Of a DNA stretch of 64,000 nucleotides, positions 10,770 through 21,945 are shown piece after piece (within the stretch, counting starts at the first letter, position 1; each line of letters begins with the position of its first letter). The notes under the pieces were generated by a model. That model saw only the letters and a program-made list of their open reading frames with translations. It made no database searches and was not told where the DNA came from. Origin of the DNA: Candidatus Vallotiella hemipterorum (GTDB lineage Bacteria > Pseudomonadota > Gammaproteobacteria > Burkholderiales > Burkholderiaceae). The position numbers and the translations under genes are program-made. The DNA lies in NCBI RefSeq assembly GCF_910593725.1, contig NZ_OU343031.1:124001-188000 (forward strand). The letters are read 5' to 3'.

Positions 10770-11450
10770 TTATGCGTAAACTTCTCACTTACATCAGTTT
10801 TTTACCATCAGCATTCTCTATCTATGCTAGGCATGATTATAGGAAGCGATACTGAGTAGTCTATTTCCCATAAGGAGTCTCGTTTGGTATCTGTAGCTTG
10901 ACTCGGCTCGTCGATATTTTCTGAGGATAGAGGTTTATCTACCTAGATTAAGCACGAGCCGATGATCATCTCTGGATTGGCGATCCTCGAGCCTTGCTGC
11001 AAAATACCTGTGCTTTCGGATAATATCCACCGGATTAGAGTCGGAAGTGTACGGTACAGTACCCAGATCTTTCCTTAGCCATGCTTGCGCTAATCAGCGA
11101 TTTCTACACGCAGTATAATCACACGCTAAGACGATACGGATCGTGGTTGGAGGCAGTATTGGAGCCTGCTTAGGGATGGTTATTATTAGCCTACTGCTAT
11201 ATCTATATGCAGTGGGCCGCATGAGTAGTCTGCTTGCGGCGGTCAGAGTAACATCAATGTTATAAATTTAATTATGCTGCAGATCGTCCTTATCCTGTAT
11301 TAACGCTTACTCACGTTAAGACGTATTGCTATAGAGTTTTGTATTAGCCGAGCTGATTAAATGCACTCAGTGCATGCGCGTTACATTCGACGCAAGGCGT
11401 ATTGTTTATTATTATGCTGAAAATTATAGTTAGTATAAATTGCAGATTAC
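10770..11450 (+). pseudogene. MFS transporter pseudogene between uvrA and ssb
   Basis: In Burkholderia a major-facilitator transporter sits between uvrA (opposite strand) and ssb. Here plus-strand fragments in that order can be read: an N-terminal LPSAFSIYAR at about 10801-10830 (cf. MPVFSVYAK), ALLQNTCAFG near 11000 (cf. SLLQIPFG), ALISDFYTQYNHT near 11085-11125, and VVGGSIGACLG near 11142-11175, followed by a hydrophobic stretch. Frames shift between them. The C-terminal half appears deleted. It is too degraded to infer substrate. Confidence 0.7.
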
Positions 11451-11481
11451 ATCACGCCAAAGGAGCTTTATTGCCAATTAT

Positions 11482-11505
11482 AGCATCAACATGTATGTTG
11501 ATGCT
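11482..11505. repeat. Perfect inverted repeat
   Basis: AGCATCAACAT and ATGTTGATGCT form an 11-bp stem around GT. It lies just past the readable end of the MFS pseudogene and has no T-run. Confidence 0.6.
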
Positions 11506-11536
11506 GCTAGAATAGTGATCGGGGACAAGAAGTAGG

Positions 11537-11593
11537 GAGGGTCAGGATAAGAGGATCCATAATACTTTGGAGTATTATGGTGTGGTCACCCTC
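11537..11593 (+). repeat. Nested inverted repeats, candidate structured element
   Basis: A perfect 10-bp hairpin (CCATAATACT / AGTATTATGG, loop TTGG, 11557-11580) is enclosed by a second pair, GAGGGT (11537-11542) with ACCCTC (11588-11593). A short GGAT/ATCC pair (11545-11548 / 11555-11558) competes with or extends it. It could be a terminator remnant of the MFS gene or a small structured RNA about 400 bases upstream of ssb. Confidence 0.45.
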
Positions 11594-11987
11594 AATTAAA
11601 TAACTTGTTCTATCCCAGGTCGGTTACAAGATAATAAGTAGCCGCTACTATAGCTATATAATTATTTGTATTTTACGACCAGAAAGTGTGTTTCGGTTGC
11701 CGATCCTATCGGGGCTTACGAATAGATGTATACCAAGGCGCTAAGATGAGCTCCTATAATATAATGCTAGCGCTCTTAGGATAAGCGCACTAGGCTCGTA
11801 ATTAGCTGCTTAAGCTGTATAGCGGATAAATGGTATTCTTGTTTATTTCAAGCTAATATTTGCATAGCTTATAATCATACACCCAATAAAAGTGCAACTA
11901 ACAGCTAGTAGCTGCAGTGTGACGCATTAACCTTATATCCGATGCCTCGTGTAACGCGTATCGAATTAAACTGGAAAAGGGCATCAT

Positions 11988-12491
11988 ATGGCATCCGTCA
12001 ATAAAGTTATTCTTCTCGGAAACCTCGGCGCCGACCCGGAAACTCGCTACCTGCCAAGCGGCGATGCGATGACTAATCTACGCCTAGCAACAACAGAGCG
12101 GTATAAAGATAAGGCAACAGGTGAATTTAAGGAGCTGACTGAGTGGCATCGTGTAGTTTTCTTTGGCCGATTAGCAGAGATTGCTGCCGAGTATTTAAAG
12201 AAAGGTTCATCCGTCTACTGCGAGGGACGTATCCGCACTAGAAAATGGCAGGACCAGAGCGGCCAGGACCGTTACTCTACAGAAATAATTGCAGACAACA
12301 TGCAGTTGTTAGGTAGCCGTGGGGGGGATAGCCAAAGTAGCACTACCTCGAGTACCCCCCGAAGGGGAGAAAGTGCAACCCCTGCCCCCCCCGGGGGTAG
12401 CGCCCGTCAGGGTGCGAGCGGAAGTGTGAATCGTCCCAGCTCACCTATCGGCGGTGGATTCGAGGAGATGGATGATGATATTCCATTCTAA
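11988..12491 (+). CDS. ssb: Single-stranded DNA-binding protein SSB
   Basis: Binds single-stranded DNA in replication, repair and recombination. It has an N-terminal OB fold ([20 protein letters not shown] through about residue 110), a low-complexity linker rich in G, S, P and T, and the conserved acidic tip MDDDIPF that recruits partner proteins. Length is 167 residues, normal for the family. The start is supported by AAAGGG about ten bases upstream. The linker DNA holds several homopolymer runs: G7 at 12321-12327, C6 at 12355-12360, and C8 directly followed by G5 at 12385-12397. These are potential slippage sites, but the frame is intact here. Confidence 0.97.
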   Translation: MASVNKVILLGNLGADPETRYLPSGDAMTNLRLATTERYKDKATGEFKELTEWHRVVFFGRLAEIAAEYLKKGSSVYCEGRIRTRKWQDQSGQDRYSTEIIADNMQLLGSRGGDSQSSTTSSTPRRGESATPAPPGGSARQGASGSVNRPSSPIGGGFEEMDDDIPF

Positions 12492-14579
12492 ATAGTTAAT
12501 TTCTATGTACATAAAAGCAATCGGTGAACCCTATATCTCGTTTTTACGGCGCACGATAACCCCCCACGCTTTAATAAAACTAGATGTACTATGCTAAATA
12601 ATATACACACATTACTACGTGTCTTATCGACAATAAGAGCAAGTATTTTTTAACATCTTTTATATTAAATACTTAAGAAGGATATGTGCTTGTAAACTTA
12701 GAAAGTTATATTATTGAAGTCTGCAAGCACACCTTAAAACTCTATCGTTAATATACTACACACTTTATGATATATAAATCACTTCTAATATAAGCACTAA
12801 TTTTCACTATAACTATCTGAGATTAAGTAGGCAGTAAAATTACTATGTTTCTTAAAATAGTCATTCACTGGATCGCTAGTTTAGGCTAGCCATTCTATAG
12901 AAACCCTAATAAGTCTATATAAATAATAAGTTAGTTATCCATAAATAATGAATATGACGTTCTCTCATAAAAATAAAATACTTAGTTGCTATGAGCTAGT
13001 GCTGTATTCTAATCATCAGCATTAAGTCAGAATATTCGCTTATGCGTAATTCGCGTTACTGGAATTAGAGGTGGTATAAATTGATATTCTAAAAAGAAGT
13101 ATTAGTGCTAAAGTAAAATACTTTGTGTCCATATAGTGCGTTAAATTTTAATAGTGCACCGAGATTAAAACAAGCATTAAGAAGATGGAAGATTTCCTAG
13201 CACAACGATTTAGTAGGACATTACCCCACTTATCGTGGGTCACGTAGCGGGTTATTGTTTTCTAGTGCGTTTAAGATATAAGGTAATAGTATAGAGATCA
13301 CTTTCTTTTAGATAAATCGTTAGGTAAATCAGTATCAATTCTTCATTCCTAGTATGGGTTACTGTCGGATAATTGTCTGATGTTTATGCTGCTGATTAGA
13401 GCTACTTAATTGAGTATAATAGCTAAAATGTTAAGATATAAGGCTTATATTCGAGCATCTATAAAGTGCCATTAAAGATAGCAGAAAACATAACTAGCTC
13501 AATATTTTATACAAAATTATATATGCGAGAAATCCTAAAGATATATCTAAAAAGATTTAGATTTAATATGTTAGACGATTTAAATTATTTAAATATTATA
13601 CTATAGCTTAGTCTAATAACAATTCACGTGCTGGACTAAACATTTTATTTTAACTAATGCTGATAGCCTACTAGAACAAAGCTCTATAGAGAGTTTCTAC
13701 CATGATAGTGAATATCATACATCTACCTGTGTTGTACACTGAGCTCGTTCCGTATATCTATTAAAACTAGAGACTCTCTAAAGCTAATTATTAGCTAGAA
13801 ACAGTACTACTAAACCCACAAAAAAGTCGTATATCTGTCTAGATTCTAGTTATGTGTCCTGACATACCTCTACATATTAGATTCTATTTCATAAAGAGTT
13901 GGAAAAGATCAGAAAGCAGTAACTATGTTGTGATGCATCCTAGTTTTGACCTTGACATCGATTGCATTTAATAAAAAATAAAAAGTCTGAATCAATTTCT
14001 AGTTATGCTTAATATTGGTAGTCTTATTAAGATAGTCGCTTATCGGCACAGAGATGCTATTCTCTGCTGTATGGTGGATTCATACTTTGCCATATTTTTA
14101 TATGCTGTTTAGCATCGATATTTTCGGCGCGTGAATATAGCAATCCTAAAATTGACTCAATCAATAGCAGATTCTCTTTCCGATGTGCTGGTGTGCTAGT
14201 AAAGATACCGTTATCGTAGTGAACTTTATACTGTACAGTATGCAACTGTTCTGTACAGCTAGTGCCTAGCTATAGGCTACATTTATAGAGTACCTATAGA
14301 TATGTTTGATATCAATTAATATAGTTATTAGTCGGGCTTAGTTGGTTACTTCTTTTTAAGCCGAAGTTTTTCGAAGAGCATAATTCTGCCGTCTATTTAT
14401 AGGATTTCTGTATGATCTCTCTCGATCTGCGCAGCATCCTAGTAAGCCTATCTTGCAATAGCAAGCACGAATGGTACCGCCCTAATAAATGAAACTACTC
14501 GCGCGCCGTTTATTATCAATAGATTTCTATGTATATTACCGTGATGTATGTCGCGCTTTTTACTTGAGGGGCTATTGCT
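12492..14579. other. AT-rich spacer, no recognisable gene
   Basis: About 2.1 kb downstream of ssb with no convincing gene on either strand. Base composition is more AT-rich than in the readable pseudogenes next to it, which suggests older decay. A 62-codon open stretch on the minus strand (14057-14245) is not recognised and has no coding support. Confidence 0.6.
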
Positions 14580-15302
14580 ATGACGAGGACCAATTTTGAT
14601 TATCAGACTATCAATTAAAGTGAGAAAGCTAGCAAAGTTACTAGAGTGTTTCATACTAGCGCATCACGCTATGACTTAATGAATAACCTAATGTCAGTCG
14701 GACTTCATCGTATATAGAAAGCGTTTGTCATTGATAAAGCGGCCGGCATACGTTTAGACTACGTGTGTTAGATTTAGCTAGCGATACAGGCGGCTTAGAG
14801 CTATTTTTTAAGCAATTGGGGTCATCTGGACAAGTATAGCAACCGATGTTAATAAATCAATGCTATGCCCAGGACGCAACATCTGCTCGATTAAGGTATC
14901 GTTATACCGATGATATGCTACGATGCAGAAAAAGTCCTATTTCCTGACAACTACTTCAATGTAGTAAGTATCGCATCGGTCTGCGTAATATGATCAACAA
15001 GGCAGTTACTCTGGCTGAGATGCGCCGAGTATTATATGCCAGGCACCAGCTATTGTACTAAAACTCTCTACAGTGCGGCAACCACTCAAAAGCTTACGAT
15101 CTGTATTCATTTAAACTACTACCTTGGCTCGGCCAAAAAGTGGCTTATGAGCTAGAAAGCTATCAGTATCTAGCTAAATCGATTCAGCTACATCTGGACT
15201 AGAAAGCTCTAAAAACTATGATGGCATAAGCCGGACTAGACAACGTCAGATATTAATCTGACAGGTGGTATTATTGCATTGCACGTCGCCACTAAATACT
15301 AG
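14580..15302 (+). pseudogene. ubiE: ubiE pseudogene (ubiquinone/menaquinone C-methyltransferase)
   Basis: The whole gene can be followed from an ATG at 14580 to the terminal THRKY-like end ATKY at the TAG ending at 15302. Readable pieces in order include [105 protein letters not shown] and GLDNVRY, then GGIIALHVATKY. At least eight in-frame stops and several frameshifts interrupt it. Overall length is near normal, so inactivation is fairly recent. The gene is followed by a Tim44-like pseudogene, ubiJ and ubiB, the usual Burkholderia order. Confidence 0.92.
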
Positions 15303-15399
15303 TATCCGCCCAGGAAATTAGGTGTTAGCCTACACCCTATTTTCTAGTAATTTTCTATATTTTCTTACTGCCGTCTCACGGCTATTAAGTGCGCTTATT

Positions 15400-16315
15400 C
15401 ACTATCAGTTCAGTGCGATTGCGGAAACTAGCTTACTAGCTTACTAGCTATTGGTTCGTTTGGCGTATGCGATGCTGCAGCAAGGCGTATAGGTAGTAGA
15501 CGCTTGATCGGTAGGAAGTTGCAGGTTGATTATTTACTGCCTATACAATTCAATGCGCAATCACAAGGTGCAAAAGCGTCCTCACATGCTCGCACACCTC
15601 AGTCTTTGGCGGTCGAGCCTAAGTGTAATTAGCTCAGGCCACTTTTGTGGATTAGCGGCCAGTTTTTGGTTGACGGCATTATTGTCACAATTTGGATTTG
15701 GTAGTGCCTTAGCTAGTGTACTAAGCAATACAATTCTTATTATCTTAGTGGCCCTTCTTAGTCTATGGCTATTCCGTAAGTCTAGATAGCAATGTGCGAT
15801 CTCTGCCCATATTTATACGCATAGCTGCTTCGATCCAGTGTCTGGTAGATCGCCAGATTAATATAAAGCTAGTGTAGTTGCCCATGACAAAAAGCACTAG
15901 TCGAACGGTCATCGAACCCGATAGCAAATATGCGTCTCCGTAAATTCTAGTATCCTAAATACCTCTGCGATGCTTACTGATTGTAATATCGATGCACTTA
16001 TATGCGAAGTAAAAGCACAGTTCTTGCGCCTGCAAGCAGCCCGAGACGCCGTAAATTTTAACGACATCCGTGAGTTCACGACACTAGGAATGTTTACCAA
16101 GATCAAGCTAGCTCTTGATGCGAGTAATAGCTAAAATCGCACTGATGTGCTACAACTAAACGCTAATCATAGTAATAAGTATGTTACGTCAGTCTAATTC
16201 TATGGACTACTGCGTAAAGTAGATGGTAAGGCAGCCGAGCTGGTTACTAAAATATGGAATTTGAGCGAAATCTGCGTAGCAGTAAAGGCTGGGTGCTAGC
16301 TAGGAATTCGGCCAC
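15400..16315 (+). pseudogene. Tim44-like domain protein pseudogene
   Basis: Between ubiE and ubiJ, Burkholderia carries a membrane-anchored protein with a Tim44-like domain. Here the N-terminal part reads DAAARRIGSRRLIGRK at 15471 onwards. The membrane helix reads LLSQFGFGSALASVLSN and LLSLWLFRK within 15690-15788, where a stop cuts the frame. The Tim44-like domain then reads LICEVKAQFLRLQAARD and NDIREFTTLGMF near 15990-16095, with TDVLQLNAN and KGWVLARNS further on. Several stops and at least two frameshifts separate these pieces. The gene is dead, but nearly its whole length is recognisable. Confidence 0.85.
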
Positions 16316-16433
16316 TACCCTGACGATGAGGTCATATTCAATCAAGCCGAGAGGTTGGTGACTAGTTGCTATAAGCTGTAATATAACATACCGAGCAGGT
16401 TCCCTCGTAAGGTTTTCTTCCTACCCCTTGTCA

Positions 16434-17179
16434 ATGACTATTGTTTCTATATTTTTAGTTACTTTCATCAGCCATTTGTTGATTCGAGAAATATGGGGGC
16501 GCCAGTACCTGCTAGCGTACACCGGGAAAACTGTAAGGCTAGCATTAGTTTCAACTATGTTTGAGTTGGTTATTGGAGACGATGGCACAGTAGCTGTGCT
16601 ACATCGACCGCTCACGCTTGCCAGCTCTACTTCGCTAGGAATAGTCTCGCGTCTACTATATCGCGCGAAGTGCAGGTTGAGGTGCTAAAAGCTACCGTTC
16701 CCTTGATAGCTGATGTCACGATTATGGTATCGGCGCCAGTATTATTTGCATTTGCCACTAGCGAGAAAACGACGATTTTTAAGTATGTGCGAATCTATGG
16801 TGACCCAGAATTTTCGGCGATAGTTACTAAACTCGCAAAATATTTACGCTGGGACCTAGAAGAGGATCTCGCTCGCCTACTCAGTGACGCGTCTGCTCGC
16901 CGTATTATGTTGCTAGAACGACTTTTTTCAGCTTACATACACCGTGCTGTACTAAGCGTACCCAGATCACTAACTAAATACCTACTGGACGACAATCTAC
17001 AATTAGTTCACCGAACTCGGTTTGATCAATTCAGCAATGAACTTGCGAACATATGCGATATGCTTGCTTGGATAGAAAATAGTATTTCATGTATCATCAC
17101 GAGATATCCGAGTACAAATTTATCTATAAAAGCATCCTTCTATGCGGCCGACGACCCGCACTCATTCGGTCGCCCATGA
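16434..17179 (+). pseudogene. ubiJ: ubiJ, split by a frameshift
   Basis: UbiJ (SCP2-domain accessory factor) helps assemble the ubiquinone biosynthesis complex in many proteobacteria. The N-terminal half (ISHLLIREIWGRQYLL, GKTVRLAL, ELVIGDDGTVAV) is in one frame from the ATG at 16434. The C-terminal half (ADVTIMVSAPVL, FKYVRIYGDPEFSAIVTKL, KYLRWDLEEDLARLL) is in another frame, open from about 16670. The switch lies between about 16586 and 16700. The second half ends in a TGA that overlaps the ubiB ATG (ATGA at 17176-17179). Unless a sequencing or slippage event explains it, this is a young pseudogene. Confidence 0.85.
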
Positions 17180-18750
17180 GAATTTTACGCCTATTCAAAA
17201 TATTATTTACCGTCTATCACTTCGGACTCGATGAGATAATACTAAGCTATAGTGTTGACTGGCGTGTAAAGCTGCTAGTGCGCATAATGACATTTGGAAG
17301 ACCGATGCTGATTCCTCGCACGCGGCGACTGCGATTAGCATTGGAAAGCCTCGGCCCAATTTTTGTGAAGTTCGGCCAAGTCCTGTCGACCCGGCGTGAC
17401 TTATTACCGATAGATATCACCATCGAACTGTCAAAATTGCAGAATCAGGTCCCGCCATTCGATTCTACAATAGCAATTAAATTGATCGAAAACTCGCTAG
17501 GCCAATCAGTTGATGTCCTATTTGACGAATTCGAGCGAATACCAGTAGCAAGCGCTTCAATTGCTCAGGTGCACTTTGCAAGGCTGAAGAGTGGCGCGCA
17601 CGCAGGGAAGCCTGTAGCAATAAAGGTGTTGCGACCGGGTATGCTGCCGGTAATTGACTCTGATCTTGCTCTTTTGCGTGATATTGCGCGCTGGGCAGAG
17701 CGGCTATGGGCCGACGGCAAGCGATTACGGCTTTGTGAGGTAGTGGAAGAGTTTGCTAAATACCTACACGACGAGTTAGATTTGATGCGTGAGGCTGCAA
17801 ACGCAAGCCAACTGCGCCGAAACTTTTCTACACTAGATCTTCTTTTGGTGCCAGAAATGTACTGGGAGTATTGCACATCGACGGTAATAGTGATGGAGCG
17901 GATGATTGGAATGCCAATCAGCCAGGTAGATAAGCTACGCTCAGCTGGTGTTAATATCCAGAAACTTGCGCAGGAAGGTGTTGAGATATTTTTTACACAG
18001 GTGTTTAGAGATGGGTTATTCCATGCTGATATGCACCCAGGTAATATCCAGGTGAGCTTAGACTCAGACCATTTCGGTCGCTATATCGCCCTGGACTTCG
18101 GGATTATTGGCGCTTTATCAGATTTCGATAAAAACTATCTAGCACAAAACTTTCTTGCTTTCTTTAAACGTGATTATCATCGGGTTGCGACGTTACACTT
18201 AGAATCTGGGTGGGTCCCCTCACATACACGAGTTGAAGAACTGGAGAGCGCGATCCGTGCAGTATGTGAGCCCTACTTTGGCCGCGCTTTGAAGGATATT
18301 TCTCTTGGCCAAGTGCTAATGAGACTTTTTTCAACATCGCGCCGCTTTAACATTAAAATTCAACCGCAATTAGTACTATTGCAAAAGACGATGCTTAATG
18401 TTGAGGGCCTAGGCCGAGTTCTGGATCCAGAACTCGATCTATGGACAACGGCTAAGCCGTATCTAGAACGTTGGATGAATGATCAGATCGGTTGGCGAGG
18501 TTGGATAGAGCGACTGAAAATTGAATCCCCTCAATGGAGTAAAACTCTTCCACAAGTGCCTCGCTTAATTCATCATATGTTATCTGATCATCATAATCAT
18601 CTATCACGTACTACAGAGGATATGATGCTGAAAATACTTGTCGAGCAGCGCCGAACTAACTATTTAATACAAAGGATAGTAGTATTCGGGATAGCCGTCA
18701 GCGCTGGCGCGTTGCTTGCTTACTTCGGGCTATATAGTGCCTCTAGGTAG
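17176..18750 (+). CDS. ubiB: Ubiquinone biosynthesis atypical kinase UbiB
   Basis: Member of the ABC1/ADCK/UbiB kinase-like family, needed for ubiquinone synthesis or lipid access in proteobacteria. The ATG at 17176 ([13 protein letters not shown]) is chosen over an earlier in-frame codon because it matches relatives and overlaps the ubiJ stop. The protein has 524 residues: the KxGQ signature KFGQ at 65-68, the Ala-rich nucleotide loop [10 protein letters not shown], the kinase Lys in [17 protein letters not shown], and DFG in [10 protein letters not shown]-terminal hydrophobic helix lies near residues 497-520. The frame is intact and highly conserved although its neighbours ubiE and ubiJ are broken. 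Confidence 0.95.
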   Translation: MRILRLFKILFTVYHFGLDEIILSYSVDWRVKLLVRIMTFGRPMLIPRTRRLRLALESLGPIFVKFGQVLSTRRDLLPIDITIELSKLQNQVPPFDSTIAIKLIENSLGQSVDVLFDEFERIPVASASIAQVHFARLKSGAHAGKPVAIKVLRPGMLPVIDSDLALLRDIARWAERLWADGKRLRLCEVVEEFAKYLHDELDLMREAANASQLRRNFSTLDLLLVPEMYWEYCTSTVIVMERMIGMPISQVDKLRSAGVNIQKLAQEGVEIFFTQVFRDGLFHADMHPGNIQVSLDSDHFGRYIALDFGIIGALSDFDKNYLAQNFLAFFKRDYHRVATLHLESGWVPSHTRVEELESAIRAVCEPYFGRALKDISLGQVLMRLFSTSRRFNIKIQPQLVLLQKTMLNVEGLGRVLDPELDLWTTAKPYLERWMNDQIGWRGWIERLKIESPQWSKTLPQVPRLIHHMLSDHHNHLSRTTEDMMLKILVEQRRTNYLIQRIVVFGIAVSAGALLAYFGLYSASR

Positions 18751-20118
18751 TAAGAACCATATATTAAGGTTTTTTATAAAGTGTTAAGTATATATACCGT
18801 GGGATACTAGTCGATAAGAGGATGTGTCGCGTTCTATTGTTAGAGTTCTGATCAACGCGGTTAACGCTGCGAGACTAGCACGAGCCCGTATACTTAAATA
18901 AGATTTATACCTCGTGTACTCTGCATTTCGTGTCATAATGGGCATATAAGTATGTTTTCCTGTTTCCTATTTTAGTCTGGGCATCTTAAGTCTCGATAGT
19001 AATATAATAGTAGCTCGCTGTATTTCTTAAAATGTTTGTTTATGGAACAGCTTAAAGCTCCATTTGTTGATATAGCATAAGGATACTACTTAGATATACC
19101 TCAGCCTATTATTTAAATACGTTAGCCAGCATGCAGTAAGTAAGCTGCCAGCAGAAAACGTCTGATATAAGTTCTAGTCTCTAGGCCAGTGTTGTTCTAT
19201 TCGAATACCAATTCTGGCCTAGGCTATAATTAATGAGATTTTTAGGCAGACGACACCGATTTATACGCTCGCCCCTAAGCTCCTAAAACTAGGGATTCTA
19301 TACACCGTATCAGTAATAAAGTGACTGCATCTAGACCTAAGTTAGAGGAGCTCTTTGATGATTTATTGAGTAATTTATATAGCGGTAACTATACATATAA
19401 CAGAGCGGCGATACGATAAAACATGGTAAAAGTGATGGGAGGTATATCTCACGACTGGCTCAACTATTCTAAAAATCTGTCTAAGCATCTATCTATCAAA
19501 ATTCAGCCAATTAAAGTGTAAATTGCTCCCCTAGTGCTTCTTTATATAAACACTAAGTCTCCAATGATCGGGTTGTATGCTATAGATAAAGTGAATAATA
19601 GTGAGTGCGCATGTGTAAATTCTGCCCAGATATTAGGTTTATTCTCTTATATCTGTATTTGTACTTAATATATTAATTTAGAATCTTATAAAGATAGACC
19701 CCCCGTCAATTCCTAGGGAAAACTCTTGGCTTATTAAGCATTAATTCTTTTTATATTCATGTTCAGAAAAGATAGCTAACACACTGACACTATTAATGGG
19801 TAATGTTTATACAAAGTACCTTAAACTATCTGATAATAAGAACGCATATTATTAATTTTTTAACTGAGATCCCGATCTGCAGCATCGACAATCATTAATT
19901 ATGTAGACGTCTATATTATGCGTCAGCCACGCTGTAGTAATAAGACTAAATATAATGACGCTAGCTAAGATGGTACTAACCAGGCTAGTAGCTCTTATAT
20001 TAATGAGTATAGAATCAGCTAACTACTCCGTAGGGGAGCTAATGCTAGCTAATTAACGGCTAATCTAATTCATATGGGCACATCACGTGCTTATTTTTAC
20101 AAATAAAAGACAAATATC
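18751..20118. other. Eroded spacer between ubiB and aspS
   Basis: Burkholderia usually has an FmdB-type zinc-ribbon gene and a DUF502 gene here. I could not read either with confidence in 1.4 kb of AT-rich sequence. A 42-bp quasi-palindrome is at 19181-19222. A gene-free leader precedes aspS. Confidence 0.5.
19181..19222. repeat. 42-bp quasi-palindrome
   Basis: CTAGGCCAG (19181-19189) pairs with CTGGCCTAG (19214-19222). Inside, GTTG pairs with CAAT and the centre is the perfect palindrome TATTCGAATA. Only a few positions are unpaired. No adjacent gene explains it. Confidence 0.6.
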
Positions 20119-21921
20119 ATGTCAATGAGATCTGAGTATTGCGGTCTAGTGACTGAAAAACTGCTTGGGAAATTAGTATCGCTATGCGGCTGGGTGCATC
20201 GCCGCCGCGATCATGGTGGTGTCATCTTTATCGATCTACGCGATCGTGAGGGATTAGTACAAGTAGTGTGTAACCCGGATCGGCCGGATATGTTTAAGAT
20301 CGCCGAAGGCGTGCGGCATGAGTTCTGTATACGTGTGGTTGGCATGGTGCTGGCTCGCCCTGAAAATGCCCTTAACTCGCATATCACGAATGGACAGATT
20401 GAGGTTTTATGCCACGAGCTGACCGTACTAAACGCATCGATTACGCCGCCAATAAAACTAGACGACGAGAACCTATCGGAGAATGCTCGTCTGATGCATC
20501 GCGTATTAGACTTACGCCGGCCGCAAATGCAGCATAATCTGCGTTTGCGTTATCATGTAGCAATGGAATCTCGCAAGTATCTTGATAAGCATGGATTTAT
20601 CGATATTGAGACTCCAATACTCACAAAGAGCACACCAGAAGGCGCGCGGGACTACTTAGTACCATCTCGTGTGAATGCCGGGATGTTCTTTGCGTTACCG
20701 CAGTCGCCGCAACTGTTTAAGCAGCTGCTAATGATAGCGAATTTTGACCGATATTATCAAATTACAAGGTGTTTCCGAGATGAGGATCTACGTTCGGATC
20801 GGCAACCAGAGTTCACTCAAATTGACTGCGAAACCTCATTTCTAGACGAGCGGGAAATCCGAGATCTTTTCGAGGCGATGATTCGCCATGTGTTTAAAAA
20901 AACGATTAACATCATGCTTGTTAATCCATTTCCAGTTATGTCTCATGCAGAAGCGCTACGACGATTTGGTTCCGATAAGCCCGACTTGCGTGTAAGGCTA
21001 GAATTTACAGAGTTGACCGATGTAATGAGGGATGTGAATCTTAAAGTATTTAGTATACCGGCGAATATGAAAGATGGCCGCGTAGCCGCGTTATGTGTGC
21101 CACGCGGAGCAGAGTTAACGCGCCGAGATATTGATAGTTATACAAATTTTGTAAGTATCTATGGCGCAAAAGGTCTTGCGTGGATCACCGTTAATAAAGT
21201 GGCTAAAGGGCGAGATGGCTTGCAAGGCCCGATTGTAAAGAATCTACATGATACGTGTATTAATGCCGTCTTAGAGCGTACTGCCGCGCAGAATGGTGAT
21301 ATTATTTTCTTTAGTGCGGGCCGCTCTAAAGTTGTTAACGACAGCCTTAGCGCTCTGCGATTAAAAATTGGTCACTCAGAGTTTGGGCGCGCCGTTGGGC
21401 TATCCGAAGAAGGTTGGAAACCTCTGTGGATCATAGACTTTCCAATGTTTGAGTACGATAACGAGGTAAATCGTTGGGTTTCTGCACATCACCCATTTAC
21501 TAGTCCAAAGGATGAATATCTCGAATACCTAGAGGTTAATCCAGGTCATTGTCTTGCAAGAGCGTATGATATGGTTCTTAACGGTCAGGAAATTGGCGGC
21601 GGCTCAGTGCGGATCCATCGTGAAGATGTACAAAGTCGGGTATTCAGGGCGATGAAGATTAGTGCTGAGGAAGCACGCACAAAATTTGGTTTTTTCTTAG
21701 ACGCCTTGCAATATGGCGCGCCACCACACGGTGGTATTGCTTTTGGGCTAGATCGAATTGTTACTATCATGGCTGGTGCTGATTCGATTCGAGATGTAAT
21801 TGCATTCCCTAAAACGCAGCGCGCGCAGTGCCTACTCACTCAAGCACCAAGCCGAGTAGATAAATCTCAGTTGCATAATTTACATATTCGGCATCAAAAC
21901 GCCGAGCCCGAAAGCGCCTAG
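20119..21921 (+). CDS. aspS: Aspartyl-tRNA synthetase
   Basis: Charges tRNA-Asp (and in some lineages also tRNA-Asn). The 600-residue protein has an N-terminal OB anticodon-binding fold ([20 protein letters not shown]), class II motif 2 ([18 protein letters not shown]), the bacterial GAD insertion, and class II motif 3 ([10 protein letters not shown] near the C-terminus). Length is normal and no lesion is seen. Whether it is discriminating cannot be told from sequence alone. It is followed after 24 bases by nudB, as in Burkholderia. Confidence 0.97.
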   Translation: MSMRSEYCGLVTEKLLGKLVSLCGWVHRRRDHGGVIFIDLRDREGLVQVVCNPDRPDMFKIAEGVRHEFCIRVVGMVLARPENALNSHITNGQIEVLCHELTVLNASITPPIKLDDENLSENARLMHRVLDLRRPQMQHNLRLRYHVAMESRKYLDKHGFIDIETPILTKSTPEGARDYLVPSRVNAGMFFALPQSPQLFKQLLMIANFDRYYQITRCFRDEDLRSDRQPEFTQIDCETSFLDEREIRDLFEAMIRHVFKKTINIMLVNPFPVMSHAEALRRFGSDKPDLRVRLEFTELTDVMRDVNLKVFSIPANMKDGRVAALCVPRGAELTRRDIDSYTNFVSIYGAKGLAWITVNKVAKGRDGLQGPIVKNLHDTCINAVLERTAAQNGDIIFFSAGRSKVVNDSLSALRLKIGHSEFGRAVGLSEEGWKPLWIIDFPMFEYDNEVNRWVSAHHPFTSPKDEYLEYLEVNPGHCLARAYDMVLNGQEIGGGSVRIHREDVQSRVFRAMKISAEEARTKFGFFLDALQYGAPPHGGIAFGLDRIVTIMAGADSIRDVIAFPKTQRAQCLLTQAPSRVDKSQLHNLHIRHQNAEPESA

Positions 21922-21945
21922 CGCAATGCGCATTAAAAATTATTA

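Noticed and set aside
14057-14245. 62-codon minus-strand ORF in the ssb-ubiE spacer
   Set aside because: No ribosome site, no recognised family, and the sequence is surrounded by old AT-rich decay; probably chance.
14448-14654. 68-codon minus-strand ORF
   Set aside because: It overlaps the start of the ubiE pseudogene on the opposite strand and has no homology.
18751-20118. FmdB and DUF502 pseudogenes expected from gene order
   Set aside because: No stretch could be read as either protein in any frame.
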